Positions 23,491 to 36,400 of a DNA stretch of 64,000 bases are shown here, one piece after another. This stretch comes from Rehmannia glutinosa (Eukaryota; Streptophyta; Magnoliopsida; Lamiales; Orobanchaceae): contig JABTTQ020001088.1 in NCBI GenBank assembly GCA_016081115.2, forward strand, positions 209,146-273,145. Reading direction: 5' to 3'. Each line of letters starts with the position of its first letter. Position 1 is the first letter of the stretch. The notes under the pieces are model-generated. The model was not told where the DNA came from. It did not search any database and worked only from the letters and a program-made list of their open reading frames with translations. Both the position numbers and the translations under genes were made by a program.

Positions 23491-25049
23491 AGCCTCCTCC
23501 TTGCTCATTAGTTATAGGAAACATTGTGTTCCCTTAGCTCTATAAAAATCAAAAATTTCCTCAAGGAAAAAGGCTTTTTGGACGGTCACCACTTCTACGT
23601 CAAACATCTCAGACATCATGAGGTTGATACTCTTATGAGTAAGGGTGGACGCGACTTTTCTCGGGGTAGGTGCGCCACAAGATTGCGAATGAATATCAAC
23701 AAATGTCTATTGCGCTTCACTTTATCATGGGTTTAGCACGATAATCATTAGCCAAATGTTTGCAACTTTATGAGATCCTTAGCCCTAGGATCCGCATAAG
23801 GACTATTATGATGTATAAAGTCGAGAAGAGGTCCAAATGGGACATACTTAGAAGTTCATATTAAATGATTAGTCCATAAAGTAGATCTCACAATAGTTGA
23901 AACAACACGCATATATAAATTAAAGCTACTCTGGGGCATATACGTGTTCTTGTTCACCAATTCATCATTAAATTGATTCTCTCGTGATGTGGCAAGATGG
24001 CAAAATGATACTCAAGTACTTACCACTATCAATAGTTGTCTCACCGAACCTGCACTGCTTCTTGTATTTTTCATGGAACGGAGAAGATGTTTCATATCAT
24101 ACGACAATTCTTTCATCTCAAAAACTAACAAGTCGTCACGATAAGCATCGAAAGCATTTTGAAGTCATGTTTTTCTTTGTTGGTACATGGATATTTGGAA
24201 GTCCACTTTCCAAAACTTAATTATACCATTTTGGACAACCGTGATGAGTTCCTACGTCTAATTTGGTATCCAACAATTTGAATGACAAATGCTTGGAGTG
24301 TATATATTAGACAAATATAATCATAGTATGATCATAAACCTAATTTTCTCATGGACATAGCCAGATTTCAACCGAATATATCGAGAAAGTTCGAATAGGT
24401 TTGATGTTCCGAGTCTGAGCTATTGAACATACTAAATAAGGAGCAATTATAATGTCCGGTGAAACCTCTTATTTGGACAAATAATAAAGTTGCAACTCAA
24501 GTAGTTCTTGTGAGACAAACTAAGAGGAATATCCGGACTACCATCACCAATGTCAAAAGTTTCATCCAGACAACTTGCTATTAGCATCTACGAAGTTTCA
24601 CTCGTCCCTATAAGTCCTTCGCATATATTCAAATTTTGCCTTTGTCGTCATCCTGGAGGTGGAGAGAGTACTATGAAATATTGTCGCCCTCAACATCGTG
24701 AGGCTTCCAAATTGACCACTGATCGTAGGCTTTTTTCATATGTTGGGGATATTCACAATTTGGTCGATCATTTTAGTCTTGCCTTTGAAAATATGATTGC
24801 CTCGTTGGTAAAGAATAAGTTGGGAAATACGAGAACTATTTCGCAACATCTCATACCCCAATTTGGCATAAAACTTCAAAGACATCGAAGGGTTGCCAAA
24901 AACACTGAGCATAAAAATGAAGATGCATGTGACTAAGCCTCACGGGATGGCGACATTTTACCTCCCCTAAATGGCCAATCGAGAGAATAAATTAAATCGT
25001 ATATACAATCATGGATTTAGAGGATTTTAGCGAGGATGTAATCCCATTT

Positions 25050-25530
25050 TCATAGGACATTGCCAATAAGGTTCCATTCGAATTTATCATATACGTTACT
25101 CATGTCCAATTTGTGCGCAATCCATTCCAATCTACCGAATGAACACTTAAATGAATGAAGGAATTGAAAGGCCATGATCGCATTATATGTGATAAGTTTT
25201 CTCAAGGCGAAAGCTCTTTGGTTTTCGGATACAAGAAGGACCAAATCTTCTTCAATCAGGCTGCAAGAGCTTCATAAATAATTTTATAAACAACCAAGCA
25301 CTAACCGATTAGCCTAAAGTCCGTGACCCTAAAAGTGAGGTTCTTTTTTTTTATAGGAATAACACGATAATTGTTTTTTAATTGACTTAACAGCAGAAGC
25401 CATTGTTAAGAGCATTTAGACAGCCATGGTGGCATTGTTTTTGAGAATAGCCAACGTTTCAAAAAAAATGGCACGAAACCCATCGAACCCTCGGATCTTT
25501 AAAACGCCCTATCTCCATTAGTGTTTTTCG
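25050..25530 (-). pseudogene. L1 reverse transcriptase core remnant
   Basis: Minus-strand frames contain 'AFALRKLITYNAIMAFQFLH' and 'AHKLDMSNVYDKFEWNLI' (25244-25050). The second holds the first RT catalytic Asp in the L-D-M-S-x-x-Y-D motif. Upstream are pieces equal to 'FRPISLVGCLYKII' (here altered, about 25335-25265) and the 'KAPGPDGF' zone (here 'KIRGFDGFRAIF'). The second catalytic motif (YADD) was not found downstream. Confidence 0.7.
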
Positions 25531-26128
25531 ATGTCTTCATTAGTAAAGGGTGAGTCTAGAAAATTAAAATCAAATCGAGAAATTTACCTCTCAATGTTTT
25601 CAACCACTTCTAAAATTTATAAGTCGATGGGATGTCTATTGAAAAGAGGTTTGAGAAAAATCCGAGGTAAGTTGGAATATCCGGTCTAGGTGTGATATCC
25701 ATTCCTCATTACCATTGAAAGACCGCTGATATGGTTATTATGTCATATTGCTTTGCTCGAGAAGGAAAATACTTGTTGTCCGAACCATTTGTCTCCAATT
25801 GCTTTATTCTGAGGCTCATCCGATCAATCTCTTTTTTGAGAGCCCTAGTCTTAGACGTCTTTGTGTCGAGTTAGGAGAGGCAAAGACAAATTTACGTTTC
25901 ACTTTTTATTTTGCAAGATCTCATTCCAACCATGAAAGTTAGCTATATTCCAAGCTTTCAACCCATTCTGGACAAAGTGTTCAAACTTGAGACAAACCAA
26001 CGCAAAAGAATATCTAGGCAACAACCACTCTACCGAAAGTCCTCACAAGATCGTTGGATCATTCTCGATGTAATCCTCTTCCGAATCCAAAAGGCCTAAA
26101 ATTAAAGTGGTTTTCTTCCTTGTAGACA

Positions 26129-27708
26129 CACTACAACATAAATGACATTAGGTAACACAAATTGTAGCACTTTTTATATAAAACATATTATGTAACACGT
26201 GTTTGTAACACTTTTACATTATAATATTTATGTAACACTTTGTAGCACTTTATAAATAAGTAACACTTATTTATAACAATTTCAAATAAGTAACACTTTT
26301 AAGTATCATTTTTTTGTTATTATTTTGGTAACACAAATAGGTATCACTTTAATTAAATAACATTCCAGGTAACACTATAATTAATTAATTGTAACACTTT
26401 TTTTGCTATATTTTGGTAACAAAAATTACATCGTTTTAATTAAATGATGTGAATGATTTATTTAGTTAATTGATATCCCAAAATTAGGTAAAGCCAAAAG
26501 CAATATTTTTCTTAAAATTTATTTTCTTTCTAATTTTTAGTAATATTTATTTATAAATATTAATAAATTCTAATTTTCATAGATTTTACCCTTTATTTTG
26601 CCTCTTTATTAAATACGAGATTTGAGTTAGTTTACTTGCAACATTAACAAAATTCGTGATTGCATAAATAAATTATACCGATTATTTATTTGTTAATTTT
26701 TACATATTGCTATTAATTCTATTATATGGAGTATATATATAAATGATACATAATCAATTACCAAAGGTTATATGACATTACAAGAAACTTATAGAATACC
26801 CATAAATACTATCGATGGAAAACATTCGTAGGTGTTACCGAAGGTTTTTTATTTTTCTTTTAGCTTTGTTTTTTTAAAAAAGATTACCAATGCAATTAAT
26901 TCTGTCATAATATCCACAAAAATCCCTAGGTGAATTTATTATTTTTATTTAATATTTTTTATTTTACCTAGGGAAACTAATTTCGTCAAGAACCTTTTTT
27001 ACAAAAAAATTACCAACAAAAATTGATATCGTTTAATTACTTATGGATTTTTTCTATCAGAGATTATTTTTTATTTCTACACTTCGTTTTATGTTTACTA
27101 ATGGAAAATAAATTTGTTGATAAATTTATTTGGTATTTTTATTTATTATTTTTATTATTTTATTTAATATATAATATAATGTATAATATAAAATATGATT
27201 TCTAATATATAATATATGATATAAATTTTATTTCTAGTGTATAATATAATTTTAATACATATAGTATATATTATAATTTTAATATATATAAGCATATATG
27301 TGTGTGTATATAAAAATCAAAGCAAAAGGTGCAATAAAAATCAACTTTGTCCAAAGTGGCAAATTATCATTTCCATATAGCATAGGTCTTGGGAGCAAAA
27401 ATCACTTGTTAAGTGCCATGAAAAAGTTCTAAAAGTACAACAAGAAAGTCCTATATTTTGACAAAAAGTGCTACATTAGACTCATATATGTAACATTTCA
27501 AAATTATTTTTCATAGTTTACAATAGATGAATACTTAATGTAACACTTCGAAAAAGTGCCACTAAAACTATTAAAAGTGATACCGCAGACTATATGTAGC
27601 ACATGCAAGTGCATCGCCATAAAAATGCTACATATTGTCTCGTACTAATATTTTATGGCTATTATGTAACATTTTTGGGTGTTACCTTATGTCACTTATG
27701 TTGTAGTG
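26129..27708. mobile_element. Non-autonomous CACTA element, copy 1 (1580 bp)
   Basis: The ends are CACTACAACATAAATGACAT and its near-inverted partner ATGTCACTTATGTTGTAGTG. ACA occurs on both sides (26126-26128 and 27709-27711), giving the 3-bp duplication expected for CACTA transposases. Many copies of gtaacac/gtgttac lie within about 300 bp of each end, as in CACTA subterminal repeats. The AT-rich centre encodes no transposase, so it depends on a partner elsewhere. Confidence 0.85.
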
Positions 27709-28248
27709 ACAGTGGGATAGATTGTGAGTGATGAAAAGTCAAGAAAAATCGGTATGTTATTCGATTTCCCAAAAGGAGATGTTTAGAAAAGATAGGTTGA
27801 ATAGATTTCTCCATTGTGCGTTCAAATGAAACGATCAATATGAGCTAATTAGATGTTTTCAACTCCCACCCTTTTGTTATTCCACATAAATTGGTATCCT
27901 TTAAAGGAAAGATCCTCTAGCTCACAATCCTTTAACACCGATTGAATAACTAGCATTTGCAAACCTTTTCTCGACATCCTAAGTGTTTCATTAAAGTCCC
28001 TTCACAAGTTCGGGAGAGTTTAATTGATTATTCAAACGCCGCAAAAGTTCCCATGTGCGGTTTATGAAGTTCCGATGTCCGAAATCCCCATAAACTTCCA
28101 ACACATATTGTCGGAATCTTGGATAAAAGCATCAATATGACCGCAGTATGACTTAATATAGACTTTCCATTTATCGCACAAAAGTAGAATGATGCCATTA
28201 CTAAAGCCAACACAATCAACAGAAAAACTACCATGAAATCCCAATGAA

Positions 28249-29497
28249 CACTACAACAACAACACCAAAAAATATTACCTAATGACCATAAAATGTTACT
28301 ATAGACAATAGGTAGACTTTTATAGTGTTGCACTCGACATATGAATCTTATGTAAGATGCTTTTGCAAAGACTTCATAGAAATGTTGTTTTTGCCACCAA
28401 GAGATTTGAACCCTTCGACCAAGTTATGTGTGGGAGTGACAATTTGCCACTAAGCTAAGTTGATTCTTATTACAACTTTTGCTTTGTTTTATATATATAC
28501 ACACACACACATATATATATATATATTAAAATTGTAAAAAATTATATTATATGTATATATAATATATTTTATATAATAAAAATTATATAATATAATATAT
28601 GTATTAAATTATATTTATACATCGTATATATCAAATTTTATATCATATATTATATAGTTTGAAAATCATATTATGTTATATATTAAAGGACACAAAATTA
28701 AAAATATAAAAATATATAAAATAAATTTATCGATTGATCAATATTCAATCGGTAAAAATAAAAATATATAAAAATATAAAATTAGTTTATCGATAGATAA
28801 AAAAGTTCTAATAGAAAAAAATTAAATAATAAATAAATAATTAAAAAATAATTTACCGATAGAATAATTCCTATATCGACAATATCAATTTTCATTGGTA
28901 ATTTTTTTTAAAAGTAAAAAAAATAAAGTTAACGATGAAATAGGTCTCCATTAGTAAAAATTAAAAAATAAATAAATAATAATAATAAAATATATACATG
29001 CGCATTTTTCCGTCATGATTACCATGAAATTAATTACCCCGTAAAAGATAAAAGTAAAACTAAAATACTTTATAAAAAGAAAACAAAAATTCAAGAAAAT
29101 AATCGAGTACATGATGTCTACAATTTTTAGGTTTGGTTATTTTTTTTTGTCTTCACCAATTTTGTGACATTAATTAATTAAATAAATCGTTGGCATGATT
29201 TAATGATAGTTATATAATTTGTGTTACTAAAATATTGCCTAAAAAGTGTTACAATTAATAAAATATAGTGTTGCCAAGAGTGCTTCTTAATAAAGTGATA
29301 CTTATTTGCATTACAAAAGAAATAACAAAAAAATTGATACTTAAAAAGTGTACATATTGTTACATATTGATAAAGTGCTACAAAAGTGTTACATAAATAT
29401 TGTAATGTAAAAGTGTTACAAACACGTGTTACATATGTACCTTTATGTAAAAATTGTTACAAAATTTGTGTTACCTAACGTCATTTATGTTGTAGTA
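28249..29497. mobile_element. Non-autonomous CACTA element, copy 2, inverted relative to copy 1
   Basis: It begins CACTACAACAAC and ends TCATTTATGTTGTAGTA. Its right end, reverse-complemented, is nearly identical to the left end of copy 1 for over 150 bases, including 'taacacgtgtttgtaacac'. Its left end matches the reversed right end of copy 1 ('gccataaaat', 'gacaata.gtag'). The final base of the right inverted repeat is changed, and the flanking triplets (gaa, gag) match only in part. It encodes nothing recognisable. Confidence 0.8.
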
Positions 29498-30253
29498 GAG
29501 TTCCAAATCATTTATATCTTGGAATGATGCAATCTAGTCTCCAATAGAAAGACTAGATCAAATGAGTGTTTGTGAACTGGGACTACAATGATAGAGTGTG
29601 CAAGTATTCCCAAACTTTGCATGTTCCAATAAAGACAACTCATTGTGTTTGAGGGTTTACCCTAACAAAGACTGCCATTTTAGAGTGGGAACATTGAGAA
29701 TTTTTGGAACGCATTCATTCACTTTTGAATTTTTCTTTGGGTTCATGGCCTCCTCCTGCGAGCTGGCTAGCTTTCTTTTACAAAATGAGATAACTCTCAC
29801 TTCTACATTGGGCCAGACCTCTTTATCTGTTTTATATTGAAATTTATATTGTTATTTTTATCTCAGTCTGAAAATAACAGAAAATATTGCAACTTCATGT
29901 GATGATGCACATAGCACATACAACACATGTACATAAAAGCACGAGCGCAAAAATTAAAATCCATAATAATCTCAAATACAATAACACCAATTCAAATCTA
30001 AATAAATATACTATGAATCTACAGTTGAAACTCAACAACATTATAAGCAAAGCAATGCCAATTTCAAAATGCGCAATGTGGCAAGTCCCTTAAAGTAGAG
30101 GCGTTTAGTTAACAAAGTTATATAGTTCATAAAGTGTAAAAAGAAAAGAAAACATACTTTTGGTTATTTTCAGGGACTAAAAAGTAAAAGGAAAATTTTA
30201 TGCACAAAAGGGCGAAAAAAAAGAAAACAAAAAAAAAAAAGAAAGACAATCCT

Positions 30254-30262
30254 ACTATATAT
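30254..30262 (+). promoter_or_regulatory. Probable TATA box of the sucrose-phosphate synthase gene
   Basis: The motif actatatat lies about 235 bp before the ATG and is followed by a CT-rich stretch (30280-30420) that looks like a plant 5' leader. The 29850-30250 part upstream has A-rich runs and no gene. Confidence 0.5.
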
Positions 30263-30492
30263 CGGCAGCAAATATAGCACTTCTCTTTCTCACTGTATAC
30301 TCTGTGCTAATATTCCCAAGAATCTCTCTATAAAATTTCTCTTTCAATTACAGTGTCCTTATCACCACCTCCACATACATCCACCCCTCAATCTCTCTTT
30401 CTCCACATTCACACACATACTGACGTATATACCCAAAACTCACTCGATTTCACCCACTGATAAACAAGATCAGTGGTGGGCGGTGGTGAGAA

Positions 30493-33400
30493 ATGGCGGG
30501 AAATGACTGGATTAACAGTTACCTGGAGGCGATTCTCGACGTCGGCCCTGGACTCGGCGAAGCGAAATCGTCTCTGCTGCTGCGGGAAAGGGGAGATTCA
30601 GCCCGACCCGCTACTTTGTGGAGGAGGTGATTACGGGATTCAATGAGACCGATCTCCACCGCTCTTGGGTCCGAGTATGTGTGATTTTAGCTTTAAACGT
30701 TTGTGTGAGTGTGTTTTTGTTTCTGGAGTTATAGTGTGTATGAGTGTATGCGTTTGAATTCTACAGGCGCAAGCGACCAGGAGTCCGCAGGAGAGGAACA
30801 CGAGGCTGAGAATATGTGCTGGCGGATTTGGAATTTGGCTCGCCAGAAAAAGCAGGTGATTTTGTTTTATTTTGTTTGTGTGAGTGCTTTGATCAATGAA
30901 ATCTTTTTTTTTACATTTCTTTTTGCCCTGATTGTATAATTTTTTTTTTGTTTTTTGTAATTTCTTTCATTTTTTTTGGTTGGAAGGGATGGATCGAGTG
31001 ATGTTGTTGTGAGAGATTTGAAAATTTAATGGAATGTTGTTATTTTAATATTGTGAGTTTGATAGGTGGTGAAATAAATATGAAAGCTGGTTTGAGATTC
31101 TTTTTGGTGTTGAATGAATTGTTTTAGAATTAATGGTGAAAATAGTTTTATAGTTATTGAGGTTTTGCTCAGTGGGTTTTTTGGTTGCAAGTGCATGCAG
31201 TTGTAGCATATTTAGAGATCAGGGGCAAAGATATGAAGTGAATCTATATTTGGTTTTAGTAGAGTATGTTGCCAAGTAAGCAATAACTATTAATATGGGA
31301 GTTGAGAGTTTTAAGGATTGAGATTTCCTATTCTACATTCCTATTCCATTCCTATTCCATTTTAATGACACATGATCCGAGTTTTAAACGTAAATATATT
31401 TGCCTTTTACGTGAAGTATTATTAATAACATGAGTAGATGGAGGCAAACAAGACCTGGTTTCCAAATGAAACAGTTTGACCTTTTCTTGAAAGTTCTATC
31501 GTTACTCAAGAGAATATATAAAGGAAATAATATTTGTTCTCTATTGGTAGATCTTTTTTTTAAAATAAATTTTATTCTCTTTATTTCTTGCTCTTTTTTT
31601 TTTCCTTACTAGCTACTGATTGGGTTAGCATCTATAACAAAAGTTGCAAGCTATGGGCAAAGTTGTCAAATGATATCCTGCTACATTGGCTATGCAAACC
31701 ATGCTTTAGTTGTGTCATTCTGTAGCAAATGTTATATTCCTATTCGGACTTCTTACTGAATGTTGATATAAAGAGTTTTGAGTTCTGTTCTTTGATAACT
31801 GTAAGTATCTTCAGATCGAGATACATATCATAATTAGAATTTGCTAACTACTGTACTCATAATTTCTTTCACTTGCTTAAAAATGTCTTTTTATCATGAC
31901 ATTTGTGTGCAATCTGTACGCCAGTGCGCCGTGGATACCTCCATCTCCTTACCTGTTTATTTCAATGTTAAGCAATATATGATCAGAATGCATTATATGC
32001 TCCAAGCTGCTGAATGACTAAAATCTTTTGTAGTATTATCACGACATGAATGTCTTTTCCATTGATTTGATTTGCTTAAATGATATGACTGGTTACTTCT
32101 CCGTATTTTTCTCTTTCCTTTTTCTGTTTTTCTCCTACTTAATCTGAATGCCTTTTAATTGAGCATGGTAACATTTTGCTTTTATTTAATAGCTCAGAGG
32201 TCACCAGAATTTAATGCTCTTTGATTTCAAGAATTTCCTTCTACTTCATTGTTTGACTTTGTACTTTCCAGTTATGCGTTTGCCTTATTTATTTTTGCAC
32301 CAAGGGTAGGAAAAATCATGCCGAAAGTTTTAGATGCTTTGATCCCTTTAAAGATTGTTCTTATTGTTCTTTTTATTGTTTAAAGTTCAGTTTAAGCACT
32401 GTCCAATAGTATGGCTGAATTTCATTATGACGTATAATTAAACTGTGTAGCTTGAGGGAGAGGAAGCCCAGAGGATGGCTAAACGTCGTCTTGAACGTGA
32501 AAGAGGTCGCAGAGAAGCAGTTGCTGATATGTCCAAGACCTATCAGAGGGTGAAAAAGGAGATACAGTTGGTGACCTTTCATCTCATGGTGAAAGCAATA
32601 GAGGTCGGTTGCCTAGAATTAGTTCTGTTGATACAATGGAGGCCTGGGCTAGTCAACAAAAGGGAAAAAAGTTGTACATTGTATTGATTAGGTAAGGTGT
32701 AAATCTCTTATATATTTGGTATAAAAAACAGACTTCACATTGATGACCTGGTTTCGTGGTTATCAGGCACAAGATAAAATTATTTTTTTGTTGCTATTAT
32801 TACTACCCAATTAAATCATAATCAGAGCCGATACTTTTGGGTAAAGTGTTGATGAATTATGTTGATCGCTTGAAACTTCTGTCTGTTAAGTCCGACAAGC
32901 CATTGAAGGAGACAATTGGAATTTGTACATGCATAATTTCCTAATTTGATGTCTCTGTCTGAAAATTAAGAAACACAATACTATATGCTATAAATTAATT
33001 ACATGCTTTCCTGAGGCTAATTCTATTGCAGTCTTCATGGATTGATACGTGGAGAAAACATGGAGCTTGGCGTGATTCTGATACTGGTGGTCAGGTTGGG
33101 CTTGGTTTCAAGGAATTTTATCTCATTATTAAATTTGTTTTTCCTCTTTGTCAAATAAGCTTGTTTATAATTCTCAGTGGTTTTGTACAGAGACAGAGTT
33201 AGTTGTGTCTTGGTTCATTCTGTGATATCCTTTTATTAAATATAGATTATTTTCTTGTATGTTACTTCAGGTGAAGTATGTTGTTGAACTGGCAAGGGCT
33301 TTGGCTTCAATGCCAGGTGTATATCGTGTTGATTTGCTTACTAGGCAAGTATCATCGCCAGATGTAGACTGGAGCTATGGTGAACCCACAGAGATGCTGC

Positions 33401-36400
33401 CTCCACGAAATTCAGAAGGCTTGATGGATGAGATGGGAGAAAGTAGCGGTGCTTATATAGTTCGTATTCCCTTTGGGCCAAAGATAAGTATGTTCCAAAG
33501 GAACTTCTGTGGCCGCATATCCCTGAATTTGTTGACGGTGCTCTTAGCCACATTATACAGATGTCGAAGGTTCTTGGTGAGCAAATTGGTAATGGATATC
33601 CAGTCTGGCCTGTTGCTATCCATGGGCATTATGCAGATGCAGGTGACTCTGCAGCACTGTTATCTGGGGCACTGAATGTTCCCATGCTTTTCACTGGTCA
33701 TTCACTGGGTCGTGATAAGCTGGAACAACTTTTGAGACAAGGCCGAGTGACCAGGGATGAGATCAATTCTACCTACAAAATAATGCGAGGATAGAGGCAG
33801 AAGAATTGTCACTCGATGCCTCGGAAATTGTCATTACTAGCACAAGACAGGAGATAGATGAGCAGTGGCGTTTGTATGATGGTTTTGATCCAATACTAGA
33901 GCGTAAGCACGAGCTAGGATAAGGCGTAATGTCAGCTGTTATGGAAGGTTCATGCCGCGCATGGTTGTAAGTACTGTATTACTATTTTAGACTGGAAATC
34001 TCTATGCTCGTTAATAGTTCTCATATGGAAAGTTCAAGATCATGGTTGTGTAATTTCTGCTTATTATTTATTTTAGTACACCACCCATATATTGTTTTCT
34101 TGATCTAAGCAAATAGGCTAGAGGACTGTTATTGAGGTAGTGTCTTTTATCCTAATTTGCCTGAACTGCTTACGATCGCTCGCTCTTTCTAGGCATAAGA
34201 AATTTTGAAAGTATTATGAAATAAAAGGAAACTTTCTGTGGTGGTAATTATTTACGGTCTCATAAATATACGCGATTGGTTTGATAAAGCGTGCGAGATT
34301 CATGTGATTAAAGAAAAAAAGATAAAAAATTCTTATCAAAAGCCAAATCACAGCCACTGGATAAGAAAGCGATCCCATTTTTCATGAGTCCGGGTAGTTC
34401 CATTTGTTTATGAAATGGCTAAAAACTGTATGAATGTCGTGTTCCACTTGAATCATGAGGATTTTTGAGTCTTAATATCAACTACTCCTGCTTAGTCATA
34501 ATATCATTTTATTATTTTTACTTGATATCTTTTCCCGGATTCGATTAGAACGTATCTGTTGCTGTTTCAGTGAAAGCATGAATTTTCTTTTTGAAGGTAA
34601 TTCCACCTGGGATGGAATTTCATCACATTATTCCACATGATGGAGACATGGATGCTGAAACTGAAGCGAGTGAAGATGGGAAATCTCCGGATCCACCTAT
34701 TTGGGCAGAGGTTGTAACGATGCTCTGTATACTCAGTCAGCAATATTGCAAGACTTGATTTTCAGATTTTCATCTTTTGTGAAATATGTTGCTTGCTTTA
34801 GCGTTCCAAAACTTTGTGTCAGTATCTTATACTGATGTGTATACACAGATAATGCGTTTCTTTTCAAATCCAAGGAAGCCTATGATTCTTGCACTTGCCA
34901 GGCCAGATCCAAAGAAAAACCTCATGACCCCTGGTCAAAGCATTTGGGAATGTCGACCACTAAGGAGCTTGCTAATCTTGTAAGTTGAAAACAACGAACA
35001 TCAATGTTTGGTGAACACTTTCTTGTCATTGTGTGGGTAACTGGGCAATTGGTGGTTGTGTATTTAGCAGTTTCCTTTGTCTTGCAGACCCTGATAATGG
35101 GTAATCGAGATAAATATTGATGAGATGACAGGAACAAGTGCTTCGGTTCTTCTATCAATCCTTAAGCTGATTGACAAGTATGATCTCTATGGTCAAGTAG
35201 CATATCCTAAACATCACAAGCAACATGATGTTCCTGAAATCTACCGTTTAGCAGCAAAGACTAAGGTACTCTCATGTTTCTCTTGTAGCGCAAATTAATT
35301 TTTGCTGATTTGAAGGGACTGAGCCGTAGAATAGCTTGAGAGTAGTCCTTTTGGTGGTTTTTGAATCATCATGACACAATGTAATACTGAATTCTGCTAT
35401 CGAGCTTAGATAAACAAATTATATTTGAACCGCTTAGATTGCAGCATCAACACTCTCAATTCAACTTAATCTAAATTGCTTCCAGTAATGATGGCTGAAT
35501 GAGTTGAGCTTTCTTTCCCTCTTGCTCATGAAGTATCTTGGCTGAATAGATTGGGATTACTTTGATGCCAGTTCTAGTGATTCCTTTAATTTTTGCATGT
35601 GGTGACACACTTTTTTTAGCTCATACCCATCTTTGTATTTAATTAGTATTTTTCTTGTTAAACTTATTTGGGCATAAACTTATTTTTGACAGGGTGTTTT
35701 CATAAATCCAGCTTTTATAGAGCCTTTTGGTCTTACGCTGATTGAGGTATGCCTTCGATTTTCTCACATCTTAATTTTTGACTTTTTGTTCATATGACCT
35801 GTACAAGTTCTCTGCCATTAACAGGCTGCAGCACATGGTTTACCCGATTGTTGCGGCGAAAAATGGTGGACCTGTTGATATACACAGGGTATATCTACTT
35901 TTTCCTAATTGTTGTCATAAGGGTTTCATGAGATATTATCTGCCTCCTGAAGCTTACTTCTCACGTTGGTTGTTTTAATAATGGCAGGTTCTAGACAATG
36001 GTCTCCTTGTTGATCCCCACGATCAGCAGTCCATAGCTGATGCTCTTTTGAAGCTGTTGCAGATAAGCATCTTTGGGCGAAATGTAGAGCAAATGGATTA
36101 AAAATATTCACCTTTTTTCATGGCCAGAACATTGTAAAACTTATCTCTCTAAAATAGCGAGTTGCAAACCAAGGCAGCCTCGTTGGTTGAGAAATGATGA
36201 TGATGATGAAAATTCAGAGTCAGATTCACCAAGTGACTCCTTGAGGGATATTCAAGATATATCTTTGAACCTGAAGTTCTCTTTTGAAGGAGACAAGAAT
36301 GAGACTCGGGATAATATCGATGATTCGTTCGACTCTGAAGACCGAAAAAGTAAGCTAGAAAATGCTATGTTGACATGGTCCAAGGGTGTTGGGAAGAATT

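Larger units (their letters stand above)
23520..29850 (-). mobile_element. Decayed L1-type LINE split by two CACTA elements
   Basis: Read on the minus strand, the three pieces left after removing the CACTA insertions form an L1 ORF2 in the right order. At 29643-29500 is the ORF2 start with 'MSCLYWN' and 'FDLVFLLETR', the first strands of the apurinic endonuclease. At 28248-27709 the endonuclease continues ('RDFNETL', 'FKGYQFMWNNKR'). At 26128-23520 come the linker and reverse transcriptase, with 'GFDGFRAIF' near 25480 and 'WIAHKLDMSNVYDKFEWN' near 25090. Stops and frameshifts are frequent, so it is dead. The 3' end near 23520 is not sharply defined, and similarity below 24550 is weak. Confidence 0.75.
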
